A stretch of DNA of 64,000 nt from NCBI GenBank assembly GCA_037903355.1, contig JBAJFE010000038.1:2709303-2773302 (forward strand). Reading direction: 5' to 3'. The position numbers and the translations under genes are program-made. Under the pieces are notes generated by a model. The model was not told the DNA's origin, searched no databases, and saw nothing but the letters and a program-made list of their open reading frames with translations. Below are positions 11,586-23,205 of the stretch, piece after piece (within the stretch, counting starts at the first letter, position 1; each line of letters starts with the position of its first letter). Source of the DNA: Trichuris trichiura (taxonomy: Eukaryota; Nematoda; Enoplea; Trichinellida; Trichuridae).

Positions 11586-13249
11586 TTCAGAATGTGCCAT
11601 AGTTATTACGATATATTTGCACCTGCTTCACGATTCAACCAGCAATTAGCGCATGTTGGCATAGCAGTGTCTCTGCTGTACACTTTTGTCAACGATTACT
11701 ATCACTTGCCATAGCTCTGTAAAAAGTCGACTCCCTTTTTCTTTCCTTTCTTTCTTCGCGTCTATTGTCCACGCAGCTGCAATGCAAGCATACGCGTTAG
11801 CGACAGGGAAGTGCGTGTGCTGCTCATGCATTTTTTGGAAACACTTTGTCAGTGCGGTTGCTTTTCTCCTACGCTCGCTTCGGTTTTGCAAGATGCCACT
11901 GCAAGAAGAGCTGCTGGAGTTGCAGTCGAACGTAGAGTTGAAGGGCAGGTTGTCACAGGGTCGTCAGCAGTTCTGGCTGCACAAAGGAGTCCCGGAGTTG
12001 TACCCTGGCGTATGGGATGTGGTAAAAAAAGTTACTGATTTGTCCTCCCCCATTGAGTCTAGTCTTGCACGCATGAAGTATCGTTACGGACTCAGTGACA
12101 AAGAAACGTACTCAGCTGCAAGTAGTCAGACGCGGCGGTCTCTGTCTGCCATTAAACTCGATCGAGCCCAACATCGACAAGCTAGTTCCGCCGTGGACGA
12201 GCCGTGCAGCTTCAGTATTCTCGAAAAACAGTTTTCAGTAATAAACCGGGTCTTGTATGTTGACTCCCCACCGGAAGTTCGGGCGGCAACTTCAAAGAAC
12301 GTCAAGTCGGGATTACTACGTCACCTGAACAATGGCGACTTAAGCTATTGTTCACTGTGCACTGATGCGAGCGATGCGTATCAGCGAAGGAACGCTGCAC
12401 ACCTGGAAACAGTTGGCTGTTCTGGTAATTGTTTCCAAGTGCGTGCTATAACCCTGCCGGCCATCCTGTCCTGCCCTAGCCTAAGCCTAAACCTTAACAT
12501 GACGCGTGTTCGTTGCTGCTGTTGAGTTATGCAGTTTTGACCGTGGCGCAAACGACAAGAAGCATAGCGCAAAGTAACGTTATTTAGCGATCACTGAACA
12601 CGCGAGCAATGAGTAACGCAAAAAAGGAAAAAGCGTACGTACTGCTAACGCAGGCGCTCAGCCTGACGAAGGCGACGCGTCGATTTCGCTGGAGGCGCAT
12701 CCGACGGGTTCACTCGGGTGTACCTAATCAGGCAGAAGGTGTCAGTGCCTCCTTACGGTGCCTCCACTTGTCGATGGGAAGTTGTCACTAGATCCCGGGA
12801 CAGACACAACGCAGAATGAGATTTACCCTGTCTACCAAGGCACGCCTCAGCTCGGACAGTTGACCTGCGATGTTTTTCATGAATTGCTAGACGACGTCTC
12901 AGCTTGAACACCTGCAGGCCCCATTGTGTTTCCCGTAACTTCAATGCATGCGCAGCTGCTTAATTCCATCCTTTCACTAAACTTGACGATAACGTCCGTC
13001 CCGTTGTGCCCATAACAACCATTTATTACGCTGCAGAGTCGCAGATTACACTTTGAAGTAGCCGCCAGAACTTCCGGTGGGGAGACAACCTACTAGACCC
13101 AATAAATCTGTACAGCTGCAGTTGACCTTCTAGCGTTGCAACCAATTCAGCAAATCGGTGCGCTGAAATTAGCCAATCACAATAGGGGGCCCAGACATCC
13201 GGAAGCGTTCTCAGGGGGGTCCGAACGGCCTTCCGTTTGTGAAACATTG
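11586..13249 (+). mobile_element. hAT-B deletion derivative B1 split by a Merlin
   Basis: Aligns with the B3 left part (from about 23620) then jumps to the transposase C-terminal part at 11893-12150 (LQEELLELQSN, YPGVWDVVKK), so the middle is deleted. It is interrupted by Merlin M2 (12249-13100) and ends in a hAT terminus (GTGAAACATTG) at 13249. The left terminus is missing. Confidence 0.7.
12249..13100. mobile_element. Merlin non-autonomous element M2
   Basis: Begins GGGTCTTGTATG and ends ACTAGACCC, with subterminal CACCGGAAGTT / AACTTCCGGTGG. TSDs are AATAAACC (12241-12248) and AATAAATC (13101-13108). An interior tract CCTAGCCTAAGCCTAAACC lies at 12475-12493. The hAT-B sequence continues uninterrupted across the site once M2 is ignored. 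Confidence 0.8.
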
Positions 13250-14178
13250 GTACAGACAAAGCGTTTGCAGAAAATGCGTGAGCAGCACACGCAATTCCCT
13301 GTCGCTAACGGGTATGCTTGCATTGTAGCTGCATGGAGAATAGACGCGGAGAAAGAAAGAGAAGAAAAAGAAAGTCCGCTTTTTAAAGAGCTGGGGCAAG
13401 AGATGGTAATCGTTGACAAAATTATAAAGAAGCTACGCCAACAGGCGCTAATTGCTGGTTGAAACGTAAAGCAGGTGCAAATATATCGCAAAGACTATAG
13501 CGCATTCTGATAACGCAGGCAACTAGTCTCTGATGTGAATCATGTGCTTTGCGCTCATTTCTTTTCAGCAGAAAGCTTTTGTTACTCAACCCTACGCCGG
13601 AAAGGTCCCGGTGTCAAACCTGCGATCCCTTCTGCCGTGTGTTCTGAATGGTCATTTTCACGAGCGGTGATTGGTTCATGTGGTGGAGTGGGGGTAGCCA
13701 GCATCACGCATAGAATGCAACTTTGAAAAAACTTTATTATGGATCGGTTCCCGTTTATGTATATAAAAGATACGCCGGAGCTTTCGGGGGTAATTCGAGA
13801 CCCGTTATCAGCGGTCTAAAGTTGTAAATTACAACTTAAGACCGCCGACGACGGGTCTCGAATGACCCGAAAGCTCCGGAGTATCTTTTATATAGATAAA
13901 CGGGAACCGATCCGTAATAAAGTTTTTTCATTATGAAAATATACGGTCCCGTATCAAGAGACCACGTTTTCAAGAATGCAACTTTATCTTAACCAGTACG
14001 CACAATGCCTGACCCTCGAACCCCACCTACCGATGCACCTCAACACGACGGTTCAGGTGGGGCATTTGCCCCACACAGCTCAAATGGGTTCCCCAACTGG
14101 CCCCTTGGCGTTTTGGGCTCCCCTTAGATTTCGAAAGAGCTCTCCAGTGGAGCACCTGCCCCACCATGAGAAACACTG
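13250..14178 (-). mobile_element. hAT-B deletion derivative B2 with hairpin F3
   Basis: Aligns with the 5' (non-coding) part of B5 (52100-54672) and ends in the hAT terminus TGAGAAACACTG at 14178. The transposase is absent. It is interrupted by F3. Confidence 0.7.
13725..13974. mobile_element. Hairpin element F3 (tail on right)
   Basis: Arms at about 13726-13820 and 13835-13929 are nearly perfect inverted copies. The tail at 13930-13974 contains (on -) GATACGGGACC and ends TTTTCAAG on +. TSD AATGCAACTTT (11 bp) at 13714-13724 and 13975-13985. The hAT-B copy at 54483-54520 shows the empty site. A degenerate hammerhead-like core is CTGATAA...CCGAAAGC on the minus strand from 13811. Confidence 0.75.
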
Positions 14179-14571
14179 CCTTAGGCTATTGTTCTGTCAT
14201 GGATCATTGTCCGCTTTCGATCATTCTCGCGTATAGTATATAATTGTTTGCTCTTTTTTCTCCAGTTCTCGCAGAAATGGCTATTGTCCGAAGCCAATGT
14301 TCCGGCTGTGTAAAGAATTATCGCACAGGTGGCTGTGTTCCCTTAGATAACAATGGAAAGATTAGCGGCGGCAAACCTTTGAAGAAGCGACGGAGGACTT
14401 ACCGGCGTTAAGTCTGCGCCTTTTGTCCAGCTGGCAGTGTCACCGGTGCGCGTGAAGTTTCTAAAACACCTTTTTAAAAGGAACTATAAAGAATCGGTTA
14501 GGTCAGGGTTCTCGTCCCAATCTGCTCGCAGACATGCAGTAATTGCAGAAATGAACAACGGAAGGCAGCTA
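14179..14571. other. Unassigned spacer
   Basis: No termini, repeats or coding frames were recognised in these 393 bp. Confidence 0.4.
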
Positions 14572-15428
14572 CAGGCGGCCCTCGTTATCCGCGGATTCTA
14601 TACAACGCGGTTCGTCCGGCGTGAAATAGTGACGTCATCTTTTCACAAAAACATGCGCACTGCTGGCTATTTTCCGGCAAGCGCAGGTCCTGAAGGATAT
14701 GATTGCTGAATACGATCCGTCCATGGAACGTCGCATCATGGTTACACGAGGAATAACGGCTTCGTTGAGCCGCTACAAGACTTATTCGATCAAGCGAAGA
14801 GAAGGCAGAGACAGCTCCCTATAACAATGTTTTTAAAGAAAACTCCAGCAGCTGCGGAGACTAACATTTTAAGGCGAGAAGCTTTGTTACCAACAAGTTC
14901 AAAAACCTTGTTGACTGGGCGTTCTCCAGGAGATCTGCGCCCACCTACAGAAAGTGGATAAATTGATTCATGATGCCCCAAACGTTTCTGCCGTAGACGA
15001 GGATGTATTCTGTGTGATTTTCACTATTTCTGTTTAAATGCGCCTATGCATTTTATATTTCCCCTGCTCTGTACCCATTCCGCGCACCAGTAAATCGCTT
15101 AGCTCATTAAAGCAAGGCGATTCCCAGGCGTTTAAGGAAAGAACATCTTACTTTTTTCCTTTCTTGTATCTAACGGCCCGAACTCTGATAGCTGGCCCCA
15201 TTGATGTCTTTATCGCGTAGCTAGATTCCGTAGTACCAAGCTTCGAAGAATCACTAGGTATGATAACCGTTCTTGAAGGAATTCAAGCGGACAGGACGAA
15301 ATACGCAGCTAGAATATAAGATATTTGGCCTTTTTCATAAGGTATCCTATATAACGCGGAATTCAACTTAACGCAGTAAAATGCTCAAAACGTTGGACGA
15401 ATTAACCGCGGATAACGAGGGCCGCCTG
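14572..15428 (+). mobile_element. Tigger-E (pogo-type) non-autonomous copy, 857 bp
   Basis: Inverted termini CAGGCGGCCCTCGTTATCC at both ends, with TA duplicated at 14570-14571 and 15429-15430, the hallmark of Tc1/mariner-pogo elements. It encodes only the decayed C-terminal tail of a Tigger transposase (about 14680-14960). Copies are at 27564-29114 and 49980-50856. Confidence 0.85.
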
Positions 15429-15430
15429 TA

Positions 15431-16286
15431 TATTAGAGCAGGACGAGCGTAGTAAACATACAGTAGTCCCGTCAACAGCGAAATTTAAAACGCTTTTTTG
15501 TTTACTGCGCGATGCGTCTGCTACGTTCCAAAGAAGGCCACTAGCAAATGTAGGAGTTGTTTTAAAGACTTCTCCAACATAATTAGCCCACCGTAAGGTC
15601 TATGTCCCGCTAGTTGAACAATTTGTTTTCTCAATCGCGCTGATTTCATCTTGTGCTTATCGAAGTCAGCATTTATGCAGCGCGTAAACGTGCAAGTAGG
15701 ACTATGGTTACCATTCTGGAGCCTAGTTTGGGTTCGTTCCTTAAGTGACCTCTCGCTGTTATTTCGACCTCTGTCGCTTCACGACATAGGCTATCTCGAC
15801 AGGCATGCTTTAGCGGCATAGTTTTGCTTAGAATTTAATGTGACCGAGAGTGGTGCGAAAGTTAGATAACATTTTATGTGTTACCGAAAATGCAGATGAA
15901 ACCCGGAAGCTTCTTTCTGTGTTCTTGTGGTCATCCTGTTGCACCATCATCTAAACGTAGACATATGGGTTATATTTCAGCTTAGACTTAAACAAAATCG
16001 CAACTGCAGAGCTAGCATGCTTGCCAATAAAGGCAGAGCAGGATAGCTTGCAGATTTTCAGAGAGAAACTTGTAATCAGGATAAGTTGTTTGCAGGAAGC
16101 GAAGTTCAAGTTTTCTTCGGTTTCCATAGTGCGTAAACTCGTATGAGTAGGCTACAATTACTGTGCGCATACTACGCACGAGAAGGCGAAGCCTATGCAC
16201 ACCGCAACCACTATGCATTATTACGTGTTCATCCTATTCATCGGCAAAAACAACGAACAACATGACAGTTTTATTTGCAATACAAT
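15431..16286. other. Unassigned spacer, 856 bp
   Basis: No recognised domain or repeat terminus. The short ORFs show no family resemblance. Confidence 0.4.
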
Positions 16287-16304
16287 TGTTACGAGGTGTG
16301 TATA

Positions 16305-16465
16305 TAGTAGATCTTTAGATTCACGGGTTTGGCCTGTTGGATGTATCTGTAAGTAAACTTCAAAATGCCCTACCAAATACATCCAACAGGCCAAACCCGT
16401 GAATCTGAAGATCTACTATGAGACAATTCAAGCCTGTTAAAAGACATCCTGTCTTTCGAAACATC
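16305..16465. mobile_element. Hairpin element F5 inside the gypsy 5' LTR
   Basis: A 161-bp compact hairpin: GGTTTGGCCTGTTGGATGTA and its complement face each other across a short loop near 16370. The right-hand tail (on -) contains TTTTAACAGGCTTG, as in F4. TSD CGAGGTGTGTATA (13 bp) lies at 16292-16304 and 16466-16478. The interior core motif is deleted. Confidence 0.75.
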
Positions 16466-17074
16466 CGAGGTGTGTATAATTCATCTGTCCAAATAGGACC
16501 GTATAGCGTATAGCTTGAGGATTGACCGCACGACAACAAACGAGTGGCACTGGGTGGTGTGGTGTTGCACGCGCGGTAACAACTGGCGGTGAGAAAAAGT
16601 TTGTCAATGGCGAATACTGCACTAAGGCCCTAACTAGAGACGGAAGGCCATCGCCTCATATCGAGCATGCGATCCGAAGCAGGAAAATGGGAAAGTTAAG
16701 AGTTGCATTTTCGTGAATATCTGGGAATCAACGGTGTGACTGAAAAGAAACGTGAAGAGAAACTGCTTCCTCACATCATTAGATCCGTTATGCTTCGAGA
16801 AGCTCTGGATTGCATGTTTGCCGAAAACATCGTTCGACTTTTGTTACGAAAAAACCAAGTCAACGATAGAAAAGCTCGATAGTAGGCAAGTGCTTCTGAT
16901 TACAGACGGGCAAATTGTATTACAGCTAGGCCAGGCGAACACGATCCTTCGACCGCCAAGATGTTTGACAGATGCACAAATGAAATTCAACACTAGCCCT
17001 ATTTATTTTCCTCCTAGAAATTTGACAGTTTCCCATCGTTTTACCTACTGTTTGTTACCAGTAATTCTATAGAT

Positions 17075-17485
17075 CAGTGATTCTCACGGCGGGGCATGTG
17101 CCTCAACGGGGGTCCTTTTGATCTGTGGAGGGCATATGCCCCACCTAGGCGATCGTGTTGAAGTGCATAGGAAGGTATGCCCAGCGGGTAGGGTATTGTG
17201 CCTCCCGCCAAAGACGAAGTTGCATGCTGTTGCGATCCGCAATTCTGATTGGTTGGAAGGATGATCAGGGGGAGCCGGCTCGGAGGTGAGAAAGTAAGTG
17301 TTCGACGCACTATCCAGGAAACGTTTTCTCTTTGTGCAGCACCTACAATATGACGTCCCGGCTACCCTCCATCCTCCCATGCAGCCAGTCAGCGCGCTCA
17401 AAACTGACTAATTAGAATTAGGGGGCCCAAACGCTCGGAAACGTTCACAGGGAGGCCGTGGCGACCCTGACTTTGAGAAACACTG
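17075..17485. mobile_element. hAT-D non-autonomous element, copy D2
   Basis: CAGTGATTCTCA start and GAGAAACACTG end. Flanks CTATAGAT (17067-17074) and CTACAGAG (17486-17493) match at 6 of 8. It lies in the gag region of the gypsy element and has no coding capacity. Confidence 0.7.
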
Positions 17486-17639
17486 CTACAGAGCATTAGG
17501 TTCAGAAACATCTGCAGGTGTTGGTTAAAAATGAACTGCGACATGGCAGTTCCACTAGTCTATCCGACAGCGGGAACAATTCCATCCAAGTAAATCTGCC
17601 AAATGGCCATCGGTTAAATGGTCGGCGGTCAAATGGCGG

Positions 17640-18240
17640 CAGCTAAATGTCTTGTACCCTGGGCCAGGAGGCACATCAATCAGCAATGTGGTTCGCAAAT
17701 GAACTAAAGCGCGCGGCAGAAAACTGCGATTTTGATACTTATAACTGGGAAGCAGCCTGGATCGTCTAATTCGTCAATCAAATGTCAAGTGAACATTATG
17801 AAAGAAAGTTGTTGGCCAAGGAGAAAGGCATCACCCTAGAAGGCCAGTTAGTTTTGTCCAAATTGGCGAATAAGTCTGCAGTCCCCAACCAGTGTCTCTG
17901 ATCAAAAAACCTGGAATTTGTAACGTGATCAGGAAATCGAGCCAAGCTACCTTACGATAGAACAAAAATGTTTTTCCTGTGGGAAGAAGGGACAACTGCT
18001 AGCCGAGTGTTTATTCAAGAAAGCGAGTTACCTTAACTGTGGACGTGACGGGCATCTGTCAAGAATAGGCAACAAGCTAACGTTAGGCCGCTGCAGCAGG
18101 CCGGGCCGAGCGCCGAGAAGGAAGCGCGCAGCGGCACGACAAGTGTGCATAGTGACTGTGACAAGTGGAGCAGATTTGAATGATGAATGATGGGGCGTTC
18201 ATAGACGCCTACTTTTTTGGTGTCCGAATGAGAATAAACA
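17640..18240 (+). pseudogene. Gag remnant with zinc knuckles
   Basis: Near 17969-18065 two CCHC-like knuckles are visible (CFSCGKKGQLLAEC and the degenerate YLNCGRDGHL), the nucleic-acid-binding motif of retroelement Gag. Preceding in-frame stops break the capsid region. Confidence 0.7.
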
Positions 18241-18484
18241 GCCAACTGGTAATGACGGAATTGGAGGCGGAAGCAGCTGTCAGGATTGTGGATACGAGAT
18301 GATGGGAAAGAATAAGGAAGCCTGATCTTTGTCCGCCATCACATCACCTAAAGAGCTACAGGGGCCATGAACTAGTTCTGAAAAGAGATGTGCGGTTGCC
18401 AGTTCGGTACCTCCGCTGTTCAGAATAAGCAGCTTTTGTAAGTTATTGCAAACTGCCCTGTCACTAACGCTCTGGGAAGGGACT

Positions 18485-18746
18485 GGGAGTTTTTCACGCT
18501 CTTTCCTCCCGAAAGAGCAAGCGGTAATATCAAGGGGCAGTGCGCGACGATAAGACGGATCAGCGGAACAATGGGAGGGACGTCTCACGGCGGGTCACTG
18601 AACACTGGACAATAGACCATCACACTATGTGTAGGCTTAGGCTTAGGCTAGGGCAGGACAAGACGGCCGGCAGACATACAGTACCCAGTTGACCTCCTTT
18701 GAAATTGCCGCCTGCTCTTGCGGAGGGAACGAGCATGAAAAGACCC
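18485..18746. mobile_element. Merlin MITE M3, 262 bp
   Basis: Starts GGGAGTTTTTCACGCTC and ends GAAAAGACCC. A shared AGGGACT lies on both sides, approximating an 8-bp TSD. The interior keeps AGGCTTAGGCTTAGGCTAGG near 18632. It is inserted between the protease and RT regions of the gypsy element. Confidence 0.7.
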
Positions 18747-19736
18747 AGGGACTGAATTCGAACTTTCAATCTCGGTACGCCACTAAAGTCTTTGCTTTGC
18801 CCTGCTTTGAAGTAAATCAAGAAACGAAGAATACGTTGCCTGACGTACTAAAGAAGTACAGCACCTTTTTCCAGTCGGAATTTGGACACTGCAAGAAAAA
18901 CAAAGCCCATGTAGAGCTTAGGCAAGAAACTGTACCTGCGCTGAGAAAACCGTTTCCAGTAGCGTATCCCTTGCGTGAAGCAGTAGAAGAAGACCTGCAA
19001 ATATACGTGGATACGGGTGTTCTTACGCTACTTGAGCAGTCTGATTAGGCAGCGCCAGTAGTCATACCTGAGAAACCGAACAGAAAGATCTGTTTAAGTG
19101 CTGATTTTTCGGCAAGTCTGTACACAGCATTAGTAATTAATGCGCACCTGATTCCTTTACCGGCAGATTTGAACCGGACGTTGGAGGGAGGGACGAAATA
19201 TCTCAAATTAGACCTCTCCGACGCTTACCTGCAGTTGGAACTTCACGACGAGTCGTAAACGATTTTAGCAATTAACACACGAAGGTAGTTTCCGTTACTA
19301 TCAACCGCCCTTTGAAATTAGCAGAGCCCCGTTCATTTTCCAACGAACAATGGACAGGGTGCTAGAAGGACTGCTTCAAATAGCTGCCTAGCTAGACAAT
19401 ATCATTATTACGGAAGAACGGATGACGAACATATGAAGAATCTAGATGCCGTACCGCACAGGCTGACTGAATACGGTTTCAGGATCAAGAATACGTTTTA
19501 ATTTTTGCAGGGAAAAGTGGAATGCCTCTGTCATATTCTGACTCAAAAAGAGATCCGAGCAGACCCAAAAAGAGTGCAGGTCACTGTGAAAATACCTGCC
19601 CCGAGCAATGCGTTGAAACTATGATCTTTTCTGGGAATGTTAAATTTCTATTCGCAGTTCATTTTAAACCTAGGAGACCTATGAGCGCCATTCCATTGAC
19701 TGCTGAAGAAAGATATCACATAGAAATGGTCTAGAA
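18747..19736 (+). pseudogene. Gypsy reverse transcriptase remnant
   Basis: Typical Ty3/gypsy order is visible: FEVNQETKNTLP spacer, KPFPVAYPLREAV, VVIPEKPNRKIC, YLKLDLSDAYLQLELHDES, then a damaged catalytic box in which the usual YLDD reads as stop-LDN. Multiple stops show it is dead. It is cut at 19736 by hAT-R2. Confidence 0.8.
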
Positions 19737-21004
19737 CAGCGTTTCCCAACCTTTTTGGAGCCAGGACCCCCTTTCGCGACCTTCAACTTGTTGAGGCCCC
19801 CCGTCATTCTCCCCAACGTAGGTCTCCTGCTTCTGTTATCCTCAGGTGCGCCTACTGGTTGTAAAGTCTTCTACGGCTTTTCCCGTTTTTCGTTGTGCTG
19901 TTATCTGTAATTAAACTAAAACAACTGCTCTACCAACGGATGGATGAGCCGTTATTAAGAAAAGGTACAGATATCAACGCACTCAACTTTTAATTTTCAA
20001 AGCTTTCGGAACGCTCTAGTTCCGAAAGCTTTGAACATTAAAAGTTGAGTGCGTTGATATCTGTACCTTTTCTTAATAACGGCTCATCCATCCGTTGGTA
20101 GAGCAGTTGTTTTAGTTTAATTACAGATAACAGCACAACGAAAAACGGGAAAAGCCGTAGAAGACCTTACAACCATGAAAATTCAACCCGTTACAAAACA
20201 CCCAGTTTTCAAGGTGCGCCTACTGTGGTTACGTTGCTGTGAATTTTTACAAGTAGTTCAACACCTGAAACAACCTGCAGAATGTAGAATTGACTTCGCT
20301 GCCTACCGTGTATGCCAAAGAAAAAACAGTTAAGCTGGGCCGTCATTAAAAACCTTATTAACCTGCGTATCTTGTCAGCCGCAAGTAGGACCCCATGGTT
20401 TGCGCTGTGAAGGTTGAGTGTGCGATCAATGGCTGGAAAACTTGCCGATGCGTAGTCAACGCTGAATTTTTTTTCTACACTAGAGCGAAATGGCTGGTAA
20501 GGAAGACGGCTGCCGTATACGGTGAAAGCTCTTTAACGATATTCGAAGCTATTAACGTCTTTAATTCTTTAGTTGGCACTGAAGGCGTTCTTTTCGTATT
20601 GCTGGACTTAAGCCGGCTAATTGCAGATCAGGGAGCCTTTAGAGTACAAGCGCCACACTTGGTTTCCTCTTCCTCAATTTTTTGGGCTGTTAGCAATGGT
20701 AACGCAATATGTAAGTCAGGCTGCGATGCTGTTCTCAGGGCTGCGCAACACTGAATCTAAATTCAATATTTCCTCGATGCAAGACGACAGTGGCTTGATC
20801 TTACCTCAGTGTGACGACTGGGTGTGGTGCAGTGCAACTAATTTATCCACATCCGGCTTGATAGTCGTCAGGAGTAACCTCAGGTCGCCTCGCCTCACTA
20901 TCCTGAACGGCAGGATCGCTCTCGTCCTGCGGCACCGTTTACCAGGGACACCCTAAATCCCTAATCTTTCCCAGGACCCCTGGGACCCCTGTTAGGAATC
21001 ACTG
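19737..21004 (+). mobile_element. hAT-R non-autonomous element, copy R2
   Basis: CAGCGTTTCCCAACC start, GGAATCACTG end, perfect TSD GTCTAGAA (19729-19736 and 21005-21012). Contains hairpin F2 at 19858-20213, so it was itself a target later. Confidence 0.9.
19858..20213. mobile_element. Hairpin element F2 (tail on right)
   Basis: Same family as F1, with arms meeting near 20017. Tail 20177-20213 carries CAACCCGTTA and ends TTTTCAAG. TSD GTGCGCCTACT at 19846-19856 and 20214-20224. The centre is trimmed relative to F1, so the CTGACGA half of the core motif is lost. Confidence 0.8.
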
Positions 21005-21012
21005 GTCTAGAA

Positions 21013-22840
21013 GGGAGCAGACCGTTCTCAACAAAATCAGAGCATTATTGAACTCTGCCTTGTTTCTGACGCATTACCACTGCTTGGGTGATTGTATGAG
21101 CGGCGGACGTATCAAATGTCGGTATTGGAACAGTACTCTATCATCGACTACAGGATGGATCCGTCGTTGCACACGCTTCAAGTGTTGAACAGCGCACAGA
21201 GAAATTACGCGCAAATAGAAAAGCTTTGGCTTTGGTTAATGGAGTAGAAAGATTTTGCAAGTACTTATGGGAACGTCAATTTGTCCCGGTGACTGATCAT
21301 AAGCCTTTGGGAACAGTTTTTGGTTCAACAAAAAAGTACCGCAAACAGCTGCGTCAAGACTGGGTGCGCTGGGCTGTCAGTCTGGTGAACATTTCACAAT
21401 TGAATACCGCAACACAAAGCTGTTTGGCGAAGCAGATGGATTTTCGCGCTGCCGACTACCAGTGATTAACTATTTGGCAGGACCAAATAGGCAGAAGATA
21501 CGCTGATGATCAAAAACCTAATCAGGGAAATAAAGAATGAGTTTCCCTTAACTGCAAAAAAATCGAACAACACACGAAACACAATAGGATTTTCCAGAAA
21601 ACGCGTCATTACGTGTCAGCCGGCTAGCCGGAAAAATGCCTGAAGCGGAAGATCCAGCTGTTCTTTCAAAAACGCTGGGAACTGCAAGTGGCGCACGAGT
21701 ACTTGGAATTAAGATTGTCATGCCTGAGGCGCTACGATGAAGAACGTTAACGCGTCTGCATGAAACTCATCTGAGCCGTGAATGCATGGAATCGACAGCA
21801 CGGCGGTATTGCTGATTGCCTACGATGGATAAGGAAATTTCAGACTGGGTATCAGTCAGTGTAGTTTATCCTTGAAAATTCTGCCGAAGGCCCCCTTAAG
21901 ACCACGGAATGTACCAGGAAGATTATGGAAACGTGTCCATGCAAATTTCGCTGGGCCTGTTAACGGATTCATGTTTGCGATCCTAGTTGACTCCTACTTT
22001 AAATGGCCTGAAGTAGCTATTTTGCAAGATATAACGGCAAGCAGGACTGTCAGCAAAATGCAGAGTATTCGCTACCCACGGAATATCAGATGTGCTGGTA
22101 ACGGATAATGGACCACAGTTCGTTTCGGAAAAATTTTGGTTTTTCTGTATTCAGCAAGGCATTCATCACGTGAAATCTGCGCCTTACACGCTGAAAAGGG
22201 TTATGGAGAAATCCCGCAATGACTGTGGCGCAATGATGGGAAAGTTGAACAACTTTTTTGTTACTTAGACGACTATCGCGCACATCGGCACAGGACAACC
22301 TCAGTCAAAAGTTCGTATCGAGAGACATATTCAAACAACATCGGATTTAACGTTTCCGACGGGTACGGAAGGGCCGGACCGACTGCGTCAGAAGATTATA
22401 TGTTCCGACAAAGAGGAACCTTGTATTTTTACAGTCGGTGAAAAGTGCTTTTAAGAGACTAAGTTGCTCGAGCGAAGCCATGGACCCAAAGGGTCATAAG
22501 AAAAGGGGAAGGTGACGACGTTTATTTAGCTAAAGTCAATGGCAAAATTCAGAACCGGCATGTCAATCAAATTTGACTGCTGAACCTGAAAAAAAGTCCC
22601 GATGTAGGAATGCAGAGTCAACTGAAAACAGACAGTAACGCATTTAGTATGTGTTCATTGGATTTTTTCGAGACCGAGTTCACCACAGCAGTAACGGCGT
22701 CAATGCAAAGTGACATTGTGACAGTCTCTGCCAGGACCGGAAGGACAGACACACGGGAAAAAGTTCTTCACAACGTACGTCGCTCGTCAAGAACTCGAAG
22801 CCCACTCAAGCGACTCATTTTTTGAAGAACTAGGGGGGAT
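21013..22840 (+). pseudogene. Gypsy RNase H and integrase remnant
   Basis: 21200-21400: RNase H part with VTDHKPLGTVFG. 21740-21870: integrase zinc-finger segment (LHETHLSRECM). 21870-22140: integrase core with the first acid in VLVDS-like context (AILVDSYFKWP) and the second in TDNGPQFVSEKF. Several frameshifts and stops break it. Confidence 0.8.
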
Positions 22841-22983
22841 GGTGTGTTACGAAGTGCGTGTAATTCAAGCTGCCCAAATAACACTATTCTAGGACAATAT
22901 TCTGCAGGACTTGAGGATCGACCCTGCGACACTAAACAAGTTGCACAGGGTGATGTGGTGCAGTACATGCGGTAACGAACAAT

Positions 22984-23205
22984 AAACAGCAACAACGGGG
23001 AATTTTATTTGGCAGAAGCAATAATGACGACACCTAGTAACAATTTCACATTTAAGTGTAGTACGCAGTCTCTCCAAGCTACAGCACATTTCCTGCTCAC
23101 ATCTATAAGGTCTGCCATAGAACTGTTCGCATTGGGGCGTGCAACTTTGGTGACACCTAATTCCTTTGATCAAAATCGTGACACTGCATAGTGGTTGCTC
23201 TATAG
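22984..23205. other. Spacer between gypsy and hAT-B3
   Basis: 222 bp without recognised features. Confidence 0.4.

Larger units (their letters stand above)
16287..22978 (+). mobile_element. Ty3/gypsy-type LTR retrotransposon with nested insertions
   Basis: LTRs at 16287-16581 (121 bp once hairpin F5 is excluded) and 22845-22978 (134 bp) share TGTTACGA starts and GGTAAC ends. The TSD ACAAT (16282-16286 and 22979-22983) frames the element. A candidate primer-binding site starts TGGCGGTGAG at 16584, and a purine tract GGGGGGATGG lies just before the 3' LTR. Excluding F5, D2, M3, R2 and F2 the element is about 4.6 kb. The order gag, protease, RT, RNase H, integrase fits Ty3/gypsy. It is full of stops and inactive. 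Confidence 0.8.

Noticed and set aside
20395..20956. Conserved ORF shared by R1-R4 (about 100 codons)
   Set aside because: Shared only because the copies are homologous repeats; frames differ, no domain, and lengths vary.
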